Assembly (NCBI GenBank): GCA_029983705.1
Contig: JASBYZ010000066.1
Coordinates: forward strand, 1-8,133
Direction of reading: 5' to 3'
Source of the DNA: Coriobacteriales bacterium
GTDB lineage: Bacteria; Actinomycetota; Coriobacteriia; Coriobacteriales; JAEZZM01
Length of the DNA stretch: 8,133 nt
Shown: positions 1 to 6,737 of the stretch, piece after piece
Layout of the letters: the number at the start of each line of letters is the position of its first letter
Numbering within the stretch: the first letter of the stretch is position 1
Translations under genes and position numbers: made by a program
Notes under the pieces: model-generated
Databases searched by the model: none
The model's input: only the letters and a program-made list of their open reading frames with translations
What the model was told of the DNA's origin: nothing

Positions 1-368
1 AGGGCAGCTACTGCAAGATCTTTATCCTTTTTAGAAAGACTTCCAAAAAATCCCATCTGAGCAGTTCGCCCCATAATGACCACGTCTAATACCGAAAAGG
101 CAAAGGGCGCACGTGAATGTTGAGGAACATAGACAACCTTTTTAGCAAAGTCTTGATTGGAAAAATCTTGTATATCTTTACCGTCAAGTAATATTTGGCC
201 AGATACCTTAGGCATTAGATTTAAAAGTGTTTTAAATAAGGTGGTCTTACCCACTCCGTTTTTACCAAGCAAACAAAGAATAGTTCTTTTTTCTAAGCTG
301 AAGTTGATATCTTCTACAATAGCGGTATGGCCAAAACCTACGTTTAAATCTTTTGCAACTAGACTCAT
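1..368 (-). CDS. FecE/BtuD-type ABC transporter ATP-binding protein, partial (C-terminus outside the window)
   Basis: This is the cytoplasmic ATPase subunit of an iron-siderophore, heme or cobalamin importer of the FecCD/BtuCD class. It powers the permease encoded just before it. The window shows the first 122 codons. Walker A is at residues 35-42 (GKNGVGKT) and the Q-loop is VPQ at 81-83, followed by the 'SVLDVVIMGR' stretch typical of FecE-like ATPases. The signature motif, Walker B and H-loop lie beyond the left edge. The ATG overlaps the permease stop codon (ATGA, 365-368), and an AAAGGAG ribosome site at 378-384 lies 9 nt upstream, so the start is well supported and the two genes are translationally coupled. 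The substrate cannot be told from this part. No solute-binding protein gene is seen in the window. The reading frame is clean, unlike its partner permease. Confidence 0.9.
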   Translation of the reverse strand, partial: MSLVAKDLNVGFGHTAIVEDINFSLEKRTILCLLGKNGVGKTTLFKTLLNLMPKVSGQILLDGKDIQDFSNQDFAKKVVYVPQHSRAPFAFSVLDVVIMGRTAQMGFFGSLSKKDKDLAVAA

Positions 369-1408
369 TCTGACCAGCTCCTTTTGCCCTTAAAGATAAG
401 GTAGATAAATACAGGAGCTCCAATAATTGCAGTGATAATACTGATAGGGATTTCACCAGAACTTAAGGTTCTTGCAAGGGTATCAACTATAACCATAAAG
501 GTAGCTCCTGCCAAAATTGAGCATGGAAGCAAGACTTGGTAGTTAGCGCCCACCAAAAAGCGGCCAATATGTGGGATTACAAGACCAACCCAACCAATAA
601 TGCCGCAAAGTGCAACGGTTGTTGCCGTAAGTAAGGTGGCGCATAAGATAATTGTGAGTCTAACGCGCTTAGTGTTTACACCTAAAGCCTTTGCCTCTTC
701 TTCACCAAAGGCCATGACGTTTATTTTCCATCTAAGCGCAAGCAATGGAATCACGCCAATAAGAAAGCAGATAAATAAAACTAAAACATTATTCCAGGCA
801 CCAGTTTTTGCAAACGATCCCATAAGCCAGAAGGTAATTTATGGGAGCGCTGTCTCTGGTGGTGCTACGTATTTAATAATTGAGGTAATAGCTGAGCACA
901 GAGAAGAAATTACGATACCAGCAAGAATTAAGATAAGAAGGCTGCCGCCAGTATTTCTGCTTGCAGCACTACTTATAGCAAGCACCAAAGCGATTGCTAA
1001 ACAACCAGTTGCAAAGGCAAAACCCTGAATCTCGAGTGAGCCAAGTGAGAAAAGAATGGCAATACAAGCACCAATACTTGCACCTGAAGATACTCCTAAT
1101 ATATCAGGAGATACCATTGGGTTTTTAAAAAGTCCCTGATATGCTGCACCAGATGCTGCAAGCGCAGCGCCAGCAAGTAAAGATAAAAACAGGCGGGGTA
1201 GGCGTATTGCAAATAAAACAGCCTGGTTTTGGTTGGTATTGATGTCTTGTCCTTGTATGGTGAGCAAAACAGCTTCAAGAATTTCACTTACCGGCATATT
1301 ATAGCGGCCAATAGAAAGTGAAATAAGAATTGCTGCTATAAGCAAGGCAGCAAGTCCAACAAATACAATAAATTCTCTGGTATAACTTCTTTTTGCTTTC
1401 TCAGCCAC
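365..1408 (-). pseudogene. FecCD-family ABC transporter permease interrupted by an in-frame TAA
   Basis: This is the membrane subunit of a siderophore/heme/cobalamin-type importer. Reading from GTG 1408, 189 codons end in TAA at 839-841. The same frame then continues ITFWLMGSFAK and runs to TGA at 365. Ignoring the stop, the product is about 347 residues, the normal family length. Family landmarks lie on both sides: RLPR (69-72), a QGLFKNP...PDILGVSSGA block (91-110), then ITFWLMGS, the GEEEAKALGVN cytoplasmic loop and the GIIGWVGLVIPH block. The stop falls just before the conserved ITFWLMGS motif, where Gln or Ala is usual. CAA to TAA is one transition. The Met at 821-823 is internal and has no ribosome site. 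A stop codon sits just upstream of GTG 1408, so that start is fixed. The lesion could be a real mutation, strain-level decay or a base-call error. Confidence 0.85.
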
Positions 1409-1415
1409 GCAACCT

Positions 1416-1502
1416 GCCTAACTACTACTAGTTTATTTAAATGTAAGTTTATCCTTTGCAAAGTATAAAGTAGAATTTACATAAAAGCTAGTATAGTTAG
1501 GC
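1416..1502. repeat. Nested inverted repeat in the fecCD leader
   Basis: Arms 1416-1431 (gcctaactactactag) and 1488-1502 (ctagtatagttaggc) pair over 15 bp with one bulged base at 1425. The loop is 56 nt. Inside it are a second imperfect pair (atgtaagtt at 1441-1449 with aatttacat at 1474-1482, one mismatch) and a perfect 10-base palindrome CTTTGCAAAG at 1454-1463. The right arm in transcript sense ends 7 nt before the GTG of the permease gene and overlaps its only Shine-Dalgarno-like bases. It could be an RNA fold that controls translation, an operator array or, less likely, an invertible segment. No U-run follows the stem, so it is not an intrinsic terminator. Confidence 0.7.
1462..1467 (-). 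promoter_or_regulatory. Candidate -10 box (TATACT) for the fecCD-type operon
   Basis: TATACT on the minus strand differs from the TATAAT consensus at one base and lies about 55 nt upstream of the GTG. No good -35 box is found at the expected distance. The predicted start of transcription would fall in the CTTTGCAAAG palindrome at 1454-1463, which would suit an operator. This is only a motif match. Confidence 0.3.
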
Positions 1503-1531
1503 GAACTAAACAAAAAGAGCGGTAGAATTTT

Positions 1532-1885
1532 TTATCTTGCAGCAAACAGTTTCTGAGCGATGATATAAAAGCATGCAAAACCAGCTAAACAAATTAAGGC
1601 ATTAAGCAGTCCAAATGCCCCACCAGAAAATCCTATTTGAGAAAGCTCTAACAAAAAAGGAGCTACTACAATAACTATAAGCGCTTTAGTTCTGTAAGAA
1701 TCATCTAAACTGACAGCTTTAGCCAACAAATAAGCTGCAGGTGCAAACACCACAAGATATAAGATTTTTTTGAGTGCTATATTTACGCTCATAATATCTG
1801 CAGCCTCAATCACAGATGCAATGAGATTGAACTCTAAAGAAAAATGCATCCCACCATGCCAAAACGTAACAAAAAGCAAGAGCAT
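1532..1885 (-). CDS. Small VanZ-like membrane protein, 5' end unclear (possible pseudogene)
   Basis: The frame codes for 117 residues from ATG 1885 with three hydrophobic segments. The pattern resembles the VanZ family: FNLIAS after the first segment, then NIALKKILYLVVFAPAAYLL in place of NxLxNxxxFxPxGFLL, then LLELSQ in place of xxIExxQ, then a GGAFGLLNALICLAGF segment in place of the usual GRxxDxxDxxxNxxGxxxG. The conserved charged residues of that last block are lost, so it is a divergent or decayed member. No ribosome site precedes ATG 1885. The same frame stays open upstream to 1966 and encodes a plausible first membrane helix (RYFFYAIAYIVIM), but it holds no ATG, GTG or TTG. An ATG at 1929 and a GTG at 1950 are in another frame. 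The gene may therefore have lost its start to an indel. Function is unknown. It lies 3' of the broken permease gene. Confidence 0.5.
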   Translation of the reverse strand: MLLLFVTFWHGGMHFSLEFNLIASVIEAADIMSVNIALKKILYLVVFAPAAYLLAKAVSLDDSYRTKALIVIVVAPFLLELSQIGFSGGAFGLLNALICLAGFACFYIIAQKLFAAR

Positions 1886-1995
1886 TATTACAATATATGC
1901 AATTGCATAAAAGAAATACCTGTATGCATTTGGCTTTTTAAATTGTTCACTCGAACAAAGATGTAATTATTAAAGTTTGCTTTGATTTTGGTAAG

Positions 1996-3043
1996 TTAAG
2001 CATTTGCAATCACCCTGCTTTCCGGCTTAACTTTAAAAATTTCTAAACCTAGCCCTAGAAGTGATACTATTCCGATACTTATAAACGATGTGAGAGCTAT
2101 GGATGCTTTGTCTTTAAATATTAGATAATCAATATTCCCAAGGTATTGACTCGGGTTTAAGATGCCCAAAAAACTCTTAAAGGGACTAAGCATTACAAGA
2201 GCAATAATAGCTACTAATGAAAATGCAATCATAAGTGCAAAATAACGATTACTTATAGAATTTATTTGAGTGAAAATAAGAAGAATTACCGCTAGAACTA
2301 ATGCATACATAATTATAAATTTAGCAAATTCCTTTAAAGCAGAGCTAAGAAGTATGTCTGTAGAACTTAAAGGTAACTATAGGATAAAAAATATCCCCTA
2401 TCCCATTTTGCAAAGCTATGGCAATAAGCGGCAGTACTAATACAAACATGCTAGAAAGAAATGCACAGAGATAAATTTTTAAATAAGAACTCAGTTTCTT
2501 GCCTTCTTGCTTCTTGGTATCATACATTAATATAAATATAATAAAAGTTGCAGGTAATAGGATAATTATACTTACAGGAAAGTTTTTTAAAATATATAAG
2601 AGATAAAAAATTGAGCTGGATTCACCAAGCGTGTTATAAATTTGTACGTGTGGGTCGTCTCCCAATAAAAATAGCGTCTTTGATTTAGCTTGAGTGAGTA
2701 TAGGTTCTGCTCCAACAATTGATCCTGATTTTTGAAGCTTATATACTTGAGCTTCGTATTGTGACAAAAATACTAAGTATTCATTGTCGTTAGATGCTAA
2801 GGCATTACGCAGTGAATTAAGCCTTTCGTTTACATTTTTTTGAATTTGTATAGGTGCGCCCTTATAATTTCCAAAACTAAGTGCGTCATTTTCTCTTTCA
2901 TACACTTCTTCATAAAACTCTTTAGAAATATATGAACCTGTTAGGTGAGGGGAATCTAAAAAAGGTTTATACAACACTAGAGAACAAAATATAACAAGTA
3001 TGCCAAGGACGATATTATGAACTTGTTTTCTTAAAGGAGTCAT
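1996..3043 (-). pseudogene. ABC-2-like multi-pass permease, frameshifted into two pieces
   Basis: Two frames appear to be one broken gene. The first runs from ATG 3043 to TAG 2345 (232 residues). Its landmarks are a membrane segment at 11-28, an extracytoplasmic domain of about 120 residues, and membrane segments near 155-174 and 189-211 separated by a charged loop. Its last nine residues look out of frame. The second piece is open from 2376 down to TAA 1996. It starts PLSSTDILLSSALKEFAKF, continues with several more membrane segments and has a typical ABC-2 C-terminal layout (LNPSQYLG, then a final helix and a charged tail). Joining after FYPIV gives about 348 residues, a usual length for such permeases. 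The start is firm: AAGGAGGTG at 3048-3056. No ATPase gene is adjacent. The region is visibly more AT-rich than thi. The family call is from topology and weak similarity, and its substrate is unknown. Confidence 0.6.
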
Positions 3044-3047
3044 AATT

Positions 3048-3056
3048 CACCTCCTT
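3048..3056 (-). promoter_or_regulatory. Strong ribosome-binding site for the broken permease gene
   Basis: AAGGAGGTG on the minus strand, 4 nt before ATG 3043, is a near-perfect anti-16S match. Such a strong site on an otherwise broken gene suggests the lesion is recent or is a sequencing error. Confidence 0.75.
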
Positions 3057-3081
3057 TATTTTAAACTTCAATATTTATTTA

Positions 3082-3744
3082 TTATACTAATTGATTATAT
3101 AATATTGCTAAGCATTTTCCTTTTGCTATATGAATTTGTGCATGCTTTTTAGTAATAAGATTAGATACGCCTTTACCTGAAAGTTTATCTAAATCCTTGT
3201 TCTTTAAGTCCCATTTAAAGCCTTTTAAGCTTACGGTAGACTTTCGCGTGAAGCTAATAAGAGAGAACGTCTCCCCTTTTACGTCTTTTAAATGAAGCGA
3301 GTTTGTTTGCTTGGCATCTAAAATCCAAGCATCTAAATTAGGCTCAGTAATTGCCATGTCAAGGTGGCTATTAGTAAAGAGTGCACCATATGCTGCAAGC
3401 ATATGATCTATTCGGTTTCCAAAAATATTGGTGATCGTAATAAAGAGCTCTCCAGAATCACGATTAAGCTCATTAATATAATCTAGGGCAAGCTCAAAAT
3501 CAGTAAAGTCTTTATCACGTTTGTATTCACGCACTTCTTTAGCGTTTGAGAGGGCATATGCCTTGCCCTCATTACTTACTGAATCTTGATCACCAATAAA
3601 TACATCAAGTCCAATATTTGCTTGCATGCATACATCAGCACCTGAATCTACAGCAATGATTAAATCATGTCTTGAAGCTAAATCCTGATAAAATTCAGAA
3701 GGACCAGCTTGAGGAGAACCTGAAATAAGTAGAACTCGCTTCAT
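3082..3744 (-). CDS. thiN: Thiamine pyrophosphokinase (thiamine + ATP to thiamine diphosphate + AMP)
   Basis: This cytoplasmic enzyme makes the active cofactor from free thiamine. The 220-residue product has the family blocks in order: AVDSGAD (31-37), GDQDSV (51-56, the GDxDS nucleotide/metal motif), DKDFTDFELAL (77-87), GNRIDHML (109-116, the GxRxDHxLA motif) and a C-terminal GVSNL (192-196) in the thiamine-binding domain. The length is normal. The frame is open further upstream to 3801, but ATG 3744 is the right start. It has AGGAGG at 3749-3754, and the protein then begins MKRVLLISGS as expected for the family, whereas the longer form would run into the end of the preceding gene. It starts 10 nt after the thiD stop and is the last thi gene of the operon. 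Its presence implies that the pathway passes through free thiamine rather than through a ThiL-type TMP kinase. Confidence 0.93.
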   Translation of the reverse strand: MKRVLLISGSPQAGPSEFYQDLASRHDLIIAVDSGADVCMQANIGLDVFIGDQDSVSNEGKAYALSNAKEVREYKRDKDFTDFELALDYINELNRDSGELFITITNIFGNRIDHMLAAYGALFTNSHLDMAITEPNLDAWILDAKQTNSLHLKDVKGETFSLISFTRKSTVSLKGFKWDLKNKDLDKLSGKGVSNLITKKHAQIHIAKGKCLAILYNQLV

Positions 3745-3748
3745 AATG

Positions 3749-3754
3749 CCTCCT
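3749..3754 (-). promoter_or_regulatory. Ribosome-binding site that fixes the thiN start
   Basis: AGGAGG directly follows the thiD TAA (3755-3757) and lies 4 nt before ATG 3744. It decides between this start and the longer in-frame alternative at 3801. Confidence 0.8.
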
Positions 3755-5242
3755 TTAATGATGCTGGTAAATATGGTCGAGCGGGCCAGAACCTCTACCA
3801 ATATTCATCTGTGAAGCAATAGCACCATTAACGTAATTTTTAGCACCCTTAATTGCGTTAAGTGTTTCCTCTCCGCGTGCTAAATTGCAAGCTATCGCAC
3901 TTGAAAGCGTGCAACCTGTGCCATGGGTGTTTTCATTATCAATGCGCTTTGCCTCAAGCCAAACTTCTTTTCCATCTATAAGCACAAGGTCAAGAGCGTC
4001 ACCTTGTAAGTGGCCACCTTTAAGAACTATCGTTGCCCCTGTTAAATCACTTAACTTATGTGCAGCTGCTAACATATCTTCTTTGGTCTTAATGCTCGTA
4101 TCACTTAAAACTGATGCCTCATACAGATTAGGTGTAATAACACTTGCAAGCGGCAGCAACAGATTTTTTAAGTTATCGAGTGCTTCTGTATGCATTAAGC
4201 TTCCACCAGATTGTGCAACCATAACTGGGTCTAGCACAACATGCTTTGGCTTATATTCTTTTAGTTTATCGGCAACGGTTTTAATAATCTCAGGACTTGA
4301 AAGCATACCTATTTTAACTGCATCAGGCACAATATCAGAAAAGACAGAATCTATCTGAGACGCAACAGTCTGGGCTGGAATATCAAAGACCTCTTGAACG
4401 CCAGTGGTGTTTTGAGAAGTAATTGAGTTTATAACGCTCTGGCCATAAACGCCGTGTGCCAAAAATGTTTTAAGATCTGCCTGAACCCCAGCACCACCAG
4501 ATGAGTCCGATCCTGCAATCGTAAGCACAGACTTAAGGTACTTGTATGGAGACATTTTTTGAGGCAGCGTCGCATATTCAACCTCAAGTTCCTCTAAACT
4601 CTCAACGTATACATCACAGAGATCTCTAAGCTCTGGCTCTTGGTTTGCACTTGACCAGTCCTTAACCGCAAGCACCTTATAGCCCGAATGCTTTGCAGTA
4701 AGCGCTGCATGGTAGGCATCCTCAAATACCCACGTATCAAGTTTTCTTGTACCAAGATGCATGAGGGCTACATCATAGACATCAGAGTAGGTTTTACCTC
4801 TGCCAATTTCTTCTACAGAAATGATGGCTTCAAAATATTTTCTGATTCCCAATCTATCAATTGCAAGCTCAAGCTCTAAGAGTGGAGAGGCTGAGGCAAC
4901 TGCCATCTTAATTCCTGCTTTATGCATAGACTCTAAAAGCTCTAAGGCTCCAGGCTTTGGCATTACCTCATGTCTATATGCCTCTGTAATAATTGCTCTC
5001 AGATCAGTTGCAATCTTTTCAAGTGAATCCTCTAAGAAATAATCTTTTTTAAAGAGCGCAATCATTTCTGAAAAGCTTAAGGTTCTTGAGACCTCATCAA
5101 TATCATCTTTAGGGGTGATATCTCTTTGCTTTAAATAGGTTTTAAGCACCCCATACCACACGTGCATTGACTCAAATAAAGTTCCATCAAAATCAAAAAT
5201 AGCACCAGCTAGTTGGATAGTATGTGTTTTTGAACTAGACAC
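3755..5242 (-). CDS. thiD: HAD phosphatase-ThiD fusion: HMP/HMP-P kinase with a probable TMP phosphatase domain
   Basis: This is a two-domain cytoplasmic enzyme of 495 residues. Residues 1 to about 220 form a HAD subfamily I phosphatase: motif I DFDGT (17-21), motif II Ser117 in AVASAS, motif III Lys150 in GRGK, and motif IV FEDA (173-176). Residues from about 235 form a full-length ThiD kinase that phosphorylates HMP to HMP-P and HMP-PP: AGSDSSGGAG (243-252), LDPVM (337-341), TPN (370-372), KGGH (408-411), and the GTGC anion hole with Cys444. Both domains have all key residues. The start is GTG 5242, with AAGGAG at 5248-5253. It overlaps the end of thiE by 34 nt. HAD domains fused to or clustered with thiamine genes have been reported as thiamine monophosphate phosphatases. 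With thiN next and no thiL, that role is likely here, although another phosphate substrate is possible. Confidence 0.92.
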   Translation of the reverse strand: MSSSKTHTIQLAGAIFDFDGTLFESMHVWYGVLKTYLKQRDITPKDDIDEVSRTLSFSEMIALFKKDYFLEDSLEKIATDLRAIITEAYRHEVMPKPGALELLESMHKAGIKMAVASASPLLELELAIDRLGIRKYFEAIISVEEIGRGKTYSDVYDVALMHLGTRKLDTWVFEDAYHAALTAKHSGYKVLAVKDWSSANQEPELRDLCDVYVESLEELEVEYATLPQKMSPYKYLKSVLTIAGSDSSGGAGVQADLKTFLAHGVYGQSVINSITSQNTTGVQEVFDIPAQTVASQIDSVFSDIVPDAVKIGMLSSPEIIKTVADKLKEYKPKHVVLDPVMVAQSGGSLMHTEALDNLKNLLLPLASVITPNLYEASVLSDTSIKTKEDMLAAAHKLSDLTGATIVLKGGHLQGDALDLVLIDGKEVWLEAKRIDNENTHGTGCTLSSAIACNLARGEETLNAIKGAKNYVNGAIASQMNIGRGSGPLDHIYQHH

Positions 5243-5856
5243 TTAAGCTCCTTTGCAGCTTGCGTTTTATCATCCTGGTTAAATATTGCAGATACCACCG
5301 CAATGCCATCTATATCTATACCTTCAAAGTTTGAAATAGTAGTTTTGTTAATGCCGCCAATAACAACGATTGGAATAGTTACGCTCTCACAGATTGCTCT
5401 GAGCTCATCCATCCCAACAATGTCTGCATCAGGCTTGGTTGCCGTAAAACTAAATGATCCTACACCCAGGTAGTCTGCACCTTCTGACTTAGCCTTAAGA
5501 GCTTGCTCTTTAGTTTGACAAGACACACCAATAATTGCACTTGGACCTAAAATTTCACGCGCCTCAACAAGCTCCATGTCATCTTGGCCTACGTGTGCTC
5601 CTACCCCAAGCTCTTTTGCACACATTACGTCATCATTAATAACAAAGGGTACGCCGTAGCTTAAACATATTTCTTTAATTTCTCTGCCAAGGGCAAGACG
5701 CTCTTGGTGTGTGGCATGCTTTTCTCTGAGCTGTACAAAGCTAACTCCACCTTTAATGCTCTGTTCGATAACATCTTTAAGCCTCTCACCTGGCTTAAGC
5801 CACTGAGAATCACTTACCGCATACAGCTCTAAGTCTTTTGGATTAACGTTGCTCAT
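5209..5856 (-). CDS. thiE: Thiamine-phosphate synthase (HMP-PP + thiazole phosphate to TMP + PPi)
   Basis: This is a (beta/alpha)8-barrel enzyme that joins the two halves of thiamine in the cytoplasm. The chosen 215-residue product has LYAVSD (11-16), VQLREK (41-46), INDD (73-76), AHVGQDD (87-93), GVS (110-112), GVGSFSFTATKPDA (131-144), IGGI (166-169) and VVSAIF (187-192). These are the pyrimidine-, Mg- and phosphate-binding blocks of the family. GVGS carries Ser where GVGP is usual. The frame is open to 5904, but ATG 5856 gives a family-typical N-terminus and a 14-nt overlap with thiM. ATG 5871 is an alternative, and neither has a strong ribosome site, which suggests coupling to thiM translation. 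The gene ends with TAG inside the first codons of the HAD-ThiD gene. Confidence 0.92.
   Translation of the reverse strand: MSNVNPKDLELYAVSDSQWLKPGERLKDVIEQSIKGGVSFVQLREKHATHQERLALGREIKEICLSYGVPFVINDDVMCAKELGVGAHVGQDDMELVEAREILGPSAIIGVSCQTKEQALKAKSEGADYLGVGSFSFTATKPDADIVGMDELRAICESVTIPIVVIGGINKTTISNFEGIDIDGIAVVSAIFNQDDKTQAAKELKCLVQKHILSN
5248..5253 (-). promoter_or_regulatory. Ribosome-binding site that fixes the GTG start of the HAD-ThiD gene
   Basis: AAGGAG, 5 nt before GTG 5242, lies within the 3' end of thiE. It supports the GTG start and reinitiation or coupled translation across the 34-nt overlap. Confidence 0.75.
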
Positions 5857-6676
5857 AATCTGCGTTCTCATCCAGTCTTTCTGCATCCATAAGGTAAAGC
5901 TCATCTATAAGGTAGTTTGAGAAAGTTGCGTTACCATGTCCGCGCTCGAGCGTAAGCTGCTCTGCACGCTCACCCGCAATACCAAAGGCACAAAGTGCGG
6001 CAAGAGCTGCTGAAAGCTGGTCTTTTGGATTAGCTGCAACATAGGCGGTAAGAACACCTGAAAGCATGCAGCCAGAACCAGTAATCTCACTCATCATTGG
6101 AGAGCCGTTATATACCGCAAAGGCTCTAAAGGGATCAAGCACTATATCAATCTCACCAGTTGCCACAATAATAAGCTCATACTGTGCTGCCCACATTTGC
6201 ATCTGCTCAATTAGGCTATCAAGATTATCTTCTGTGGCCTTATCGGCAATATCTGCATCCACACCCTTAGTCTGAGCCTCATCGGTAAAAAGTGCTTTAA
6301 TCTCTGAGAGATTGCCCTTTATGAGGCTAACTTTGTGGGTATCAAGAATGCTTTTGCATAAGTTTGTTCTATACTCAGTAGCTCCAGCTCCTACTGGATC
6401 TAATACAATAATGTTTGAGCCTTGTGCCTGGGCTTCAACAGCCTTAAGACAAACTTCTTCGTAATCATTTGTTGGAGTGCCAATATTTACGTTGAGGCCA
6501 GATGCAATGGCAGCCATGGCTTTTACATCCTCGATTGCCCCGTCTGTCATAACTGGGGATGCGCCGGAAGCTATAATTGCATTAGCAACATCATGTACGG
6601 TAACGTAATTAGTGATATTGTGTACCAGCGGTGATTGTTTGTGAACTTGCTCGAGATATGAACCAAGGTTTTGCAT
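5843..6676 (-). CDS. thiM: Hydroxyethylthiazole kinase
   Basis: This ribokinase-fold enzyme phosphorylates 4-methyl-5-(2-hydroxyethyl)thiazole with ATP to give the thiazole phosphate used by ThiE. It is a salvage step. The 277-residue product carries VHNITNYV (18-25), NIGT (64-67), the LDPVGAGAT block (92-100), KGNLSEI (120-126), ATGEIDIV (172-179) and the catalytic loop TGSGCML (199-205) with Cys203. Length and motif order are normal for the family. ATG 6676 has GGAGG at 6683-6687, 6 nt upstream. It is the first gene of the thi operon and is divergent from the ABC-F gene. Its 3' end overlaps the start of thiE by 14 nt. Confidence 0.95.
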   Translation of the reverse strand: MQNLGSYLEQVHKQSPLVHNITNYVTVHDVANAIIASGASPVMTDGAIEDVKAMAAIASGLNVNIGTPTNDYEEVCLKAVEAQAQGSNIIVLDPVGAGATEYRTNLCKSILDTHKVSLIKGNLSEIKALFTDEAQTKGVDADIADKATEDNLDSLIEQMQMWAAQYELIIVATGEIDIVLDPFRAFAVYNGSPMMSEITGSGCMLSGVLTAYVAANPKDQLSAALAALCAFGIAGERAEQLTLERGHGNATFSNYLIDELYLMDAERLDENADYEQR

Positions 6677-6682
6677 GATAGA

Positions 6683-6687
6683 CCTCC
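6683..6687 (-). promoter_or_regulatory. thiM ribosome-binding site
   Basis: GGAGG with 6-nt spacing to ATG 6676. It supports this start for thiM. Confidence 0.75.
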
Positions 6688-6693
6688 ATGTTT

Positions 6694-6721
6694 GTATAGC
6701 CGTTCTAAAAATAGTCTATAC
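6694..6721. repeat. Inverted repeat GTATAG-N16-CTATAC in the thiM leader
   Basis: Six-base perfect arms (6694-6699 and 6716-6721) are separated by 16 nt, just upstream of the thiM ribosome site. It may be an operator for a dimeric regulator or a weak RNA hairpin. The arms are short and AT-rich, so chance is a real possibility. Confidence 0.35.
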
Positions 6722-6737
6722 CCTCTTGGACCTATAT

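Noticed and set aside
365..823. Separate gene starting at the Met of 821-823
   Set aside because: The Met is the internal one of the conserved ITFWLMGS motif, in frame with the upstream half, and there is no ribosome site. It is the second half of the broken permease.
839..841. Reassigned TAA codon (alternative genetic code) or programmed read-through
   Set aside because: TAA ends thiM, thiD and thiN at family-typical positions, so it is a normal stop here. No read-through signal was recognised.
600..1028. Plus-strand open frame of 142 codons
   Set aside because: It lies antisense to the FecCD permease, whose family motifs are clear on the minus strand, and has no ribosome site or recognisable motif.
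1416..1502. Intrinsic terminator for the VanZ-like gene
   Set aside because: The long stem is not GC-rich, has a 56-nt loop and no U-run after it, so it does not fit a terminator.
3745..3801. Longer thiN start at 3801
   Set aside because: It would overlap the C-terminus of ThiD, has no ribosome site, and adds 19 residues not seen in the family, whereas ATG 3744 has AGGAGG.
3885..4358. Plus-strand open frame of 157 codons
   Set aside because: It is antisense to the well-conserved ThiD domain and shows no independent support.
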